From: Heterodera schachtii
Lineage: Eukaryota; Nematoda; Chromadorea; Rhabditida; Heteroderidae
Assembly: GCA_023374025.1 (NCBI GenBank)
Contig: SIJG01000028.1
Location: 10,115-74,114 of the forward strand
Direction: 5' to 3'
DNA: 64,000 nt
Translations under genes and position numbers: made by a program
Notes under the pieces: generated by a model
What the model was told of the DNA's origin: nothing
The model's input: only the letters and a program-made list of their open reading frames with translations
Databases searched by the model: none
Part shown: one piece after another, positions 56,577 to 64,000 of the stretch
How positions within the stretch are numbered: position 1 is the first letter of the stretch
Layout: the number at the start of each line of letters is the position of its first letter

Positions 56577-59500
56577 TCAAAGAGTGCCCAATTTGAATTT
56601 GAAATTGGGCCCAAAGTTCGCCTCAATTTTGTCTCCAGTCCACAAAGAAACGCACGGAAACAGAGAATTGAGAGAATTGGCAGGAGTTGAAATGAAAAAC
56701 GATGAGTAATCTTTAAAATAAATTAAAATTAATTTTTGTTTTTTAAATTTTAATTAGCCCACCCATTCGTCGGCCATTTTTCGTCAAAAAGATCTGTTGA
56801 GTGTCCAAGAAAATGCCACATCCGACCACGTCGCCAGTGGAAAATTCCGATGATTTATATGCCATTGCAATGTCCGCCGATGGCATTACCACGGGGGAAA
56901 ATTCCAATGGAAAAACAAATGGCATTGGCATTTTGCACGGCCGATTGATGCCATTACAGCCAAATGAGCCATCGCTTCGGTATCCGTAACTGTTCAACAT
57001 TTGACCAATTGACGCGTCCAATGGCACTTCCTTCGTGGCAAATCCAATCGCGGCAAAACTGTTAAAATTATTAAAAATTAAAAAAGAATTCAAAAATTAC
57101 GCAAAAAAAAATGATTTTTTTTAAAATTTATTCCCATAAATGATGAATAAGTCCTAATAAAAGTTGGCTCCCCTTCCAAAATTTCTCACCTTTCCAATTT
57201 GATGACTTTCATTTCGAAGTAGAAAATGCCGGGACGACAAAAGTTTGTGATGGGAAATTTCGCAAAAATAGAACGCCATCCTAATTAAAAAATTAATAAT
57301 TAATTAATTATTTTTTAATTATTTAATATTAATTACCAAATCTGTTGGCCTTGCAATTGATCGTCAATTGCTTTTCCCCGCTGATTTCGATGTCTTTGTG
57401 GCAAACTTTGGCATCCCAACCATTTTGTTGTTCCGAATTAGGCATTTCCTGGAATTTAAATGGCATTTTTAAAAAGTTAAGGTTTCCCCCCACTTTTGCA
57501 ATTTTCGCTGAGACAACCGCCGGCGGCGATTTGACGCCCGATGACGTCACTAAAGCAACTTAAATGAGCAAAAAATAATTTTAACTATCTAAATATTTAT
57601 AATATCAGCTTTAACCCCCCTCTCAAAAATCGCATTTTTTAAATAATGCCAATTTTTAAATTTTAAATCATTTGCTAATTTTGCCCACCCAAAACATTGT
57701 TTTTGTCCACCACCGCATATTTCCCATCCAATTTCTGTTCATTGTCAGCGGTGTTTTTGTTCTGTTGACCAAAACTTTCCTTCTGCTGCTTTTCCTCTGG
57801 TAAAAGTTTATCCAATTGAACAACAGAAAATGAAAATTGAAAATAATTGGCACTAATCAGCTAATTAATATGTTCATTTAAAATTTGGTAACTGATCAAA
57901 AATTGTAAATTTTATGGTAAGTTAATGCATTATTTTTTATCATTAAAAATATGTAAAAAATTTATTAATTTATTTTCTCACCATTTTAAAATAAGAAAGG
58001 TTCATTCAGTTCGTTAATTAATTAAATTAATTTTTTACTTTTTTTTGCCCTCCTCTTTGTTCTGCTTCAGCTGGTTTTCCAATTGTTTGATTCGCTCCAC
58101 CAATGAATTGAACACATCGACAGAAACTGAAATCATTTTGAAATATATAGTAGTATCCGATTACTAGGGTTGTAAATTATATGGATTAACATATTTTTTC
58201 TGTGCATATGCTATGAAGAAAGGGGCTCAAAAATAGCATTTCTGCGTTAAAATTTTTTGGTTTGTTGAAGGTTTTTAGTCCATATAAATCCATATTTTGG
58301 GGGTTTTCGGGAATAAATCCATATTTAGCCATTTTTGTGTTTTTAGTCCATATTGCGGCCATTTTTGGCAAATTTTCACAAGAAAATGCAAGAAAAGGGA
58401 AAAATACACCCCTAATATTGATTTTTTGGAAATTTTTAAAAATTACAGCCCAAAAAATCTGAAAAATTTGGATTTTCGTCGTCATTTTGGCATTTTTAAT
58501 AAATATTTTCACCATTTTTTGCGAACTTTTCTTTTTTAAATAAGAATTTTTTTGAAATTTTGGCAAACTTGGAAATATTTTTTATACGATGGACGACAAT
58601 AAAAAAATTTGCTTTTTTATGTTTTAAATCCATTTTTTGGTTGTTTAATTGTTTTTTTAAGTTTATTTAAGCAAATATTGAATACATACACCTTTTTTGG
58701 AATTTTTGATGGTTTAAAACACATATTTTGGCAGTTTTTAGTCCATATTTTGGTCCATAATGGCCATTTTTGAGCTTTTTAGTCCATATTTTATGTCCAT
58801 ATTTTGGGTTTTTTAGTCCATATAATTTACAACCCTACCGATTACGATATAAAATTATTATAATTTTTTTTATAGTTTCCTACCGTATTTTTTATCCAAT
58901 TGCTGTTGCTTTTTCTGCTCCATCTTGTCAACTTTCGCCTTCATTTCACTGTGTTCCGACATCAGCTTTTGCTTCTCCAATTCTGCTTTAAGCGCCTTCT
59001 GTAATTTTTTTCTAATATTTAATTTTTTGTTTTCTGCCCCTTCTTTCTCAGAAATTTCATTTTTTTAAATTTTTTTATAATAATTAATTTTTCTTTTTCA
59101 TTTTTCTCACATTCTCTGCATTGAATTCCCCGTTTTTGCACAGCAATTTCGTCTCCCTCAATTCGGAGTTGGCAAGTTTTTGTCGGCATTCCTTAAAGTA
59201 AATATATTTTTAGTCTATTAAATAATTGCAAATTTCCATTCTCTAATTAATTAAATGTTTTTTTTGACAAAATGTCTCCTAATGCTCGGAATAATTCGGC
59301 CTTTTGTCTTGGACTGAATCGACCGGCCTCTTTCCCCCGTGCCCTCTCTCTGTGCTCATTTGTCCGTTTTGAATTGTCCCACCTTCAACATTTGCTTATC
59401 AGTGACCAAAAATTGTGCTGCCAATTGGTCGCTCAAATCTCCGTTCCAACTGAACACTTCATATTTGTCCACTTCTTCTGTTGCTGCTCCTAATGGTGAC

Positions 59501-59643
59501 AAAATTTTTATTTTTTTAATTAAAAAAGATAAATAGTTTTCCATTTCCCATTTTTCGTAATTCTTTTTTTAATTATTTCTCTTACCCTGCTCAGCTGTTG
59601 TATGTAAAAAGCAGTTTGGCGAACCGATAAAATTTGAAGACAT
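56577..59643 (-). CDS. Coiled-coil plus SPRY protein (RanBPM/SPRYSEC-type), intact, 10 exons
   Basis: Exons 59643-59586, 59489-59383, 59191-59111, 58998-58884, 58126-58039, 57852-57689, 57549-57337, 57280-57190, 57058-56763 and 56710-56577 total 1347 nt, an open frame of 448 residues. The N-terminal half contains a coiled coil (KALKAELEKQKLMSEHSEMK, then VERIKQLENQLKQ). The SPRY domain runs from about W249 to the end: GWRSIFAKFPI, IGFATKEVPLD, SYGYRSDG, DVVGCGI, IFLTKNG and NFGPNFKFKL. This layout is that of Globodera RBP/SPRYSEC relatives. No signal peptide is visible, so secretion as an effector is not supported for this copy; an intracellular scaffold role is equally likely. If the exon-5 donor is not used, a TAA three codon positions later gives a 150-residue coiled-coil-only form. 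A hAT-like element lies in intron 4. Confidence 0.85.
58165..58837 (-). mobile_element. hAT-like element in intron 4 of the SPRY gene, 8-bp duplication
   Basis: The ends TAGGGTTGTAAATTATATGG are mirrored. CCGATTAC flanks both sides (58157-58164 and 58838-58845). It is the same family as 43242-43941, in opposite orientation. Confidence 0.92.
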
Positions 59644-59713
59644 TTTCTCGAATTAATAAGGTAGTAATTGAACTGGCTACAAAATAAAATTTTAAAAAAT
59701 TGATCAATTTTGG

Positions 59714-59778
59714 GAACCGCCCACTTCGGCGCCGGCCTTTTCGGCGCCGTTTCTAAAAACTTTTCTCATTATCAACTA
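59714..59778. repeat. End fragment of the CTTCGGCGCC foldback-type element
   Basis: GGGAACCGCCCACTTCGGCG and the following CATTATCAAC match the right end of the element at 11219-11600. The remainder is replaced by the 51-bp minisatellite. Confidence 0.65.
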
Positions 59779-59783
59779 GGCAA

Positions 59784-60583
59784 AACTGTGGCCGACGGCG
59801 AAGGGGCGGACAAAGAAGAGGAGGATGGCGAGAAAACTGTGGCCGACGGCGAAGGGGCGGACAAAGAAGAGGAGGAGGGGGAGAAAACTGTGGCCGACGG
59901 CGAAGGGGCGGACAAAGAAGAGGAGGAGGGCGAGAAAACTGTGGCCGACGGCGAAGGGGCGGACAAAGAAGAGGAGGATGGCGAGAAAACTGTGGCCGAC
60001 GGCGAAGGGGCGGACAAAGAAGAGGAGGAGGGGGAGAAAACTGTGGCCGACGGCGAAGGGGCGGACAAAGAAGAGGAGGAGGGCGAGAAAACTGTGGCCG
60101 ACGGCGAAGGGGCGGACAAAGAAGAGGAGGATGGCGAGAAAACTGTGGCCGACGGCGAAGGGGCGGACAAAGAAGAGGAGGATGGCGAGAAAACTGTGGC
60201 CGACGGCGAAGGGGCGGACAAAGAAGAGGAGGAGGGGGAGAAAACTGTGGCCGACGGCGAAGGGGCGGACAAAGAAGAGGAGGAGGGCGAGAAAACTGTG
60301 GCCGACGGCGAAGGGGCGGACAAAGAAGAGGAGGATGGCGAGAAAACTGTGGCCGACGGCGAAGGGGCGGACAAAGAAGAGGAGGAGGGGGAGAAAACTG
60401 TGGCCGACGGCGAAGGGGCGGACAAAGAAGAGGAGGAGGGGGAGAAAACTGTGGCCGACGGCGAAGGGGCGGACAAAGAAGAGGAGGACGGCGAGAAAAC
60501 TGTGGCCGAGAGCGAAGGGGCGGACAAAGAAGAGGAGGAGAGCGAGAAAAATGTGGCCGATGGCAAAGGGGCGGACAAAGAAA
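59784..60583. repeat. 51-bp minisatellite, about 15-16 copies
   Basis: The unit starts GTGGCCGACGGCGAAGGGGC and has a 51-bp period, with variants GAGGATGGC, GAGGAGGGC and GAGGAGGGG. In one frame it reads ADGEGADKEEEDGEKTV (17 residues). As 51 is divisible by three and the unit has no stop in several frames, ORFs of 277-373 codons occur on both strands. None begins at a good ATG with a gene-like context, so a protein is not asserted. It abuts the foldback end fragment at 59714-59778. Confidence 0.85.
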
Positions 60584-60755
60584 GAAAGTGTATTTTTACT
60601 TTTGTTCGACTCTGGGTATGGGGTTCGGAATTGTTCGAATTGGATGTTATATTCGTGATCAGCCACTCCAAAAAGCCTATGGTTACTTTTTTGTCTTTTA
60701 ACAAAAAAAAATTCATGTGGTCTAAACTGTACAAGTACCGTTTTCTCCGAAAGCA

Positions 60756-61275
60756 TCAATTATCGCGCCAGCCTTTCTTAATTAATATTATGTTTTGCAA
60801 CAAGACCAGAACTTCCAAATTCTGTTGTTGATGGCCGACCACATGTGCTAAGACATCAACTTCGGCAGCAATCACTTCAGGCTCAAATTCAACGAGGTCC
60901 ACCTGAATTAATTCCTCATAAAATTAAAAAAAAGTTACCTTATTAAAACTACGAATATGCCCCCTTTTCATTAGTAAGAATTTTCAAAAAGGAGAAGTAA
61001 CAAAACAAGTGATAATTTTTTAAAAGAAATAAGTTTTATATTCAATTTTAAACAAATTGTTAATTGAACATAAATGAAAAGATCATAAATTTTTGGCAAA
61101 GACCACTTTGAATGCTTGGAACCGGGACTGAAATGACCCAAAAAAACGAGAATCGACGAAGAACACGTTAATTTTTAATCCTTTCATCGTTTCGAACTTT
61201 TGGAATGTTTTTAAATTTGTGTTACTTTATTCTATTTACTCCAAAAAATAAAAATTTAAATCGGTTTCAGCTAGC

Positions 61276-61318
<43 letters not shown>

Positions 61319-61809
61319 ACTTATTGTTAGCCTGTAATGTTCTGAAATTTTGGTAATACTGTGCTTTGTTCCACGCCCAATCTTACAATTAAAACATCTT
61401 TTTCAAATTTTTAGTGACATAAAACAAGTTTCCTAGAGTTTTCAAGGTCGCTGACCATGAATCCGGCATCCATTTTGGCCAATTCCGAAACACGGACCCG
61501 AATTCGAAAAATTTTCGTTGTATTTCATAAAGCATCTTTTATTGCAAGGTTGGTACTTAGTGCCTAATCCGATTTTAACCAAGAATACGAAATTCGAAAC
61601 ATAGGATTATGACTTTTTATTCGAGTTCAGGTACGGGATTCGGAATTGGCCGAAGTGGATGCCGGATTCGTGACAAGCAATTTCGAAAACCCTAAGAAAA
61701 TGTGAGGGGGGGGGGGGGGTTTGCAAAAACTTACCGGTATCTGCTGGTTGGTGTCGTCGCCTTTGTCTAAAATTTCATCCGAAATCCCGCTGTCGCTTTC
61801 GTTGTTCAT
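60756..61809 (-). CDS. Small acidic protein, two exons, 73 residues
   Basis: ATG at 61809 starts MNNESDSGISDEILDKGDDT; exon 1 (61809-61735) ends before GTAAGT. Exon 2 (60902-60756) follows TTAATTCAG and continues in phase with VDLVEFEPEVIAAEVDVLAH to a TGA. Strongly acidic first exon, helical second exon. No family was recognised. The coiled-coil SPRY gene lies downstream on the same strand, so it could also be the 5' part of a longer gene. Confidence 0.5.
61276..61320. repeat. (CT)n(CA)n microsatellite
   Basis: An uninterrupted CT run of about 20 bases followed by a CA run of about 26 bases. Confidence 0.9.
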
Positions 61810-62168
61810 TTCGTTCGGTTGTATCTAAAAATTTTAGAGTTCAAAAGAAATATATAAAATTCTCCAAAAAGGCTCATGTATTTTTATCGCTCGATTTAAT
61901 TCTCTCACAGTCAGCAGCAATTGAATATCACCCGCCCCACTCCTCTTCTTTGCGTTAGTTCGGCACTTTCTACACGTCCCTCCTTCTCTCCCCCCTCTTC
62001 CTCCATTGTTTTGTTCGTCTCCCCACTCCACCCCTTCCGCCTTATTGGTTGATCCGCCCCTTGGCTTCTTTGCCCCCCTCCTCCACTCCCTCCCACTGTT
62101 TTCCTTAGGCAAAATGGACTTTGATTCAATTTGACCTTTGATAAAAAAAAACAATTTTCAACGACTGA

Positions 62169-62468
62169 ATGACAAAAAGGACGAACCAGTCGACCCTTCA
62201 TAAAGGTGAGCAAAGTGCGCCGAAAACGGCTCAACATGCACACCAACTCCACGTGAAAAACGGCAACACGCGGACGCACGACCCGTGCCAAAATTCGGTC
62301 CAACGGGCGAAGGTCGGCAAAAAATTTGCGATATTGAACCGCGAGCAGAAGCGCGTCGAACGGGGGCAACACGTCGTTGTCGCTGTTGGAGGTGGAGAAA
62401 AATCGGCAGCGGCGTCCAATTGGGGCGGTGGCAATGTCGCGGAATACGACTGCGGCAACTCGCTCTAA
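62169..62468 (+). CDS. Small ORF of a local duplicated pair (99 residues)
   Basis: ATG at 62169, basic and Gln/Asn-rich, ending SAAASNWGGGNVAEYDCGNSL. The last part matches the end of the ORF at 63040-63270 (VASNWDGVNDAEKNCGNTL), showing a shared coding frame with protein-level conservation across the two copies. Function unknown; a minus-strand frame also exists here but the shared residues favour the plus strand. Confidence 0.4.
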   Translation: MTKRTNQSTLHKGEQSAPKTAQHAHQLHVKNGNTRTHDPCQNSVQRAKVGKKFAILNREQKRVERGQHVVVAVGGGEKSAAASNWGGGNVAEYDCGNSL

Positions 62469-62570
62469 ATTGTTTTGTTACGCGCAAATGAATATATATT
62501 AGAATAATTATTAGAAAGTCAATTGTAAGATTTGCTCACCAAAAGTTTGGCCAATGCCCCTAATTCCAGC

Positions 62571-62934
62571 TTAAATTGGCAAGGGAAGTCCCACGTCCGA
62601 CTCATCCGCCTCCACATTCGGAAATTTGCGCGGAGTTTTCGTCATCGCGAGGTCAAAGGCATTATTCTGTAAAAAAAGCTAATTTTTTTTATTTTTGAAC
62701 AATTTTCGGCATTTCCCTCACATTTCTGCTGACCTCCGTCACTTCCGCTGTTTTCGCGTTGGGTTCCGAACCGAGCAAATGCGACCGACCGACGATAGCG
62801 CACAATCGCAAGTCATCGTCGCCATTATTTCCGTGTTTGTTCGACATAAACAAACGTCTCCCACCGCCGAAGTCGTCGCCATTATTTCCGTCTTTGTGCA
62901 CCACTGACGAACGTCTCCCAGCGCCGGAATACAT
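62571..62934 (-). CDS. Small protein, two exons, 102 residues
   Basis: ATG at 62934 (MYSGAGRRSSVVHKDGNNGD). Exon 1 (62934-62722) contains an internal repeat of GGGRR...KHGNNGDD and ends AGAAAT before GTGAGG. Exon 2 (62666-62571) follows TTTACAG and continues in phase with NNAFDLAMTKTPRKFPNVEA to TAA. No family recognised. A paralogous first exon is at 63519-63316. Confidence 0.5.
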
Positions 62935-63039
62935 TTTTAAGCTGCCGATAAAAACAAGGCTTTTGTTTGTAGTGTTTTGAGAGCCCTGGGCCCAACTCCA
63001 TGGAGTGAAATTGCGACCACTCATTAGAGCAGTTAATTT

Positions 63040-63270
63040 ATGTGGAAAAAACAAAAACTGTACCGCAAGAAAATGACTTCCTCCGGCGGCACGTCGCTAT
63101 CGTCTTCAAAACGTTTTCCCACGACGGAGAAATTGACGGAGACAAACAAACTGGACAGTAATACACTGGCGGCGAGGAAAAAGTCAACGATGACATCGGA
63201 AAAGTTGGCAGTGGCATCCAATTGGGACGGTGTCAATGACGCGGAAAAGAACTGCGGCAACACACTCTAA
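63040..63270 (+). CDS. Small ORF, second copy of the pair (76 residues)
   Basis: ATG at 63040, Lys/Thr/Ser-rich, ending ASNWDGVNDAEKNCGNTL as in the ORF at 62169-62468. It starts about 105 bp from the divergent minus-strand gene at 62934. Function unknown. Confidence 0.4.
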   Translation: MWKKQKLYRKKMTSSGGTSLSSSKRFPTTEKLTETNKLDSNTLAARKKSTMTSEKLAVASNWDGVNDAEKNCGNTL

Positions 63271-63315
63271 AATTACTTGGGTCAATAAAAATGCCAAATT
63301 GCGGTTGGTATTTTC

Positions 63316-63519
63316 TTAATTTCCTGAAAATTCCAACGATTTCCCCGTCCCCATTTTCGTCCCATTTCTGCCGACCTCCGTCACTTCCGCTGTTTTCGCG
63401 TTGGGTTCCGAACCGAGCAAATGCGACAGACCGACAAAAGCGCACAGTCGCAAGTCATCGTCGCCATTATTTCCGTTTTTGTGCACCATTAACGAACGTC
63501 TCCCACCGCCGGAATACAT
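63316..63519 (-). pseudogene. Paralogous first exon of the 62571-62934 gene
   Basis: MYSGGGRRSLMVHKNGNNGD and SHLLGSEPNAKTAEVTEV match the first exon of the neighbour, but the donor GTGAGG is GGGACG here and the frame runs to a stop at 63316, giving 67 residues. It lacks the internal repeat of the neighbour. Probably a decayed or truncated copy. Confidence 0.45.
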
Positions 63520-64000
63520 TTTTAGGCTGTCGATGTAAAAGCCTTTAAAAAGACAATTATCAAAATTTTCGGCCAATGTAAAACAAATGGGTTGTGCTTT
63601 ATACATATAATTAAATCGCTGATTAGATAACAAAATACATTCATGTACACTTTTCTACAACTGTTCTTCAACTTTCTGTTTTGTCCACTAGTTTTGATAC
63701 ACGCAAACACATATGTAGATACGCGAAATGCACTCCTTAAAATCGGCGGAAGTGAAAGTGAAAAGGCATATAAAAATCGATATCTCATTCTACAGTATCC
63801 TTTTTGTGTTTTGGTTGCTGCAAGAGGCAGAGAAAAGATCAAAAAAGAAGGGAGAGAGAGAGAGATGGACAGAGACGGAGAAAATTGGGAAGAGAAAGAA
63901 ACAGAGAAATAATCAGCTCACTCATTTAACACCTGAAATTTATTAAAATTTGTTGATGCAATTAAAAGGAGATTTGTTAAAATTTTATTGGTTTTAATAA
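63520..64000. other. Window end, no gene supported
   Basis: AT-rich sequence with a GA-rich patch at 63825-63910. An 89-codon plus-strand frame (63643 on) has no supporting splice context. Confidence 0.35.

Larger units (their letters stand above)
52868..57655 (-). repeat. Right arm of the large imperfect palindrome
   Basis: Inverted counterpart of 45860-48586. The inner match begins at AAATACACTTTGTTTTC (52862-52878) and the outer match ends near AATTGGCATTATTT. It contains the intact AT-hook gene and exons 7-10 of the intact SPRY gene. Confidence 0.85.

Noticed and set aside
59772..60831. ORFs of 277-373 codons on both strands over the minisatellite
   Set aside because: They exist because the 51-bp unit is divisible by three and lacks stops in several frames; the plus-strand frame starts at a TTG, not an ATG, and there is no gene-like context.

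Overview
The window reads as nematode nuclear DNA, most likely a plant-parasitic cyst nematode (Heteroderidae such as Heterodera or Globodera). The evidence is AT-rich intergenic DNA, many short introns ending in TTTCAG, a coiled-coil plus SPRY (RanBPM/SPRYSEC-type) gene family, and a decayed family of F-box-like genes of the kind expanded in cyst nematodes. The species call is inference; no search was run. Gene models below were joined by hand using GT..AG sites and reading phase.

0-23 kb: fragments of the F-box-like family (1.4-2.6, 12.5-14.8, 16.5 and 23.0 kb), a decayed FLYWCH/MULE transposase (7.2-8.2 kb), a phase-consistent multi-pass membrane protein gene on the minus strand (10.3-12.4 kb), and a dense set of short inverted-terminal-repeat elements, many with perfect 8- or 9-bp target duplications.

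23.3-36.8 kb: a 13.5-kb Ty3/gypsy-type LTR element on the minus strand. LTRs, primer-binding site and polypurine tract are recognisable. Its order is unusual: Gag, then an envelope-like glycoprotein region (signal-like segment, RQRR site, Thr/Pro mucin-like repeats, transmembrane segment), then protease, RT/RNase H, integrase and a 3' coiled-coil ORF. Several frame breaks make it look inactive. A second LTR with a binding site lies next to it (37.1-37.4 kb), followed by the first two exons of a minus-strand host gene (37.7-38.2 kb).

40-60 kb: three SPRY loci plus a truncated fourth, and a large imperfect palindrome (arms about 45.86-48.59 and 52.87-57.66 kb). Each arm carries an AT-hook protein gene and SPRY exons. 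The right arm holds an intact 282-residue AT-hook gene and an intact 10-exon, 448-residue SPRY gene; the left arm holds an AT-hook copy with one nonsense codon and a truncated SPRY copy. The spacer contains a decayed protein phosphatase 4 catalytic-subunit gene broken by nested elements.

60-64 kb: a 51-bp minisatellite that is open in several frames, small minus-strand genes, and a local tandem duplication of divergent small ORFs.

The main novelty candidates are (i) the families of elements whose ends or interiors are built from short family-specific word repeats while sharing outer termini, target duplications or an internal module, (ii) the LTR element with envelope-like coding upstream of protease, and (iii) the palindrome whose two arms give natural filled/empty insertion sites and diverging gene fates.
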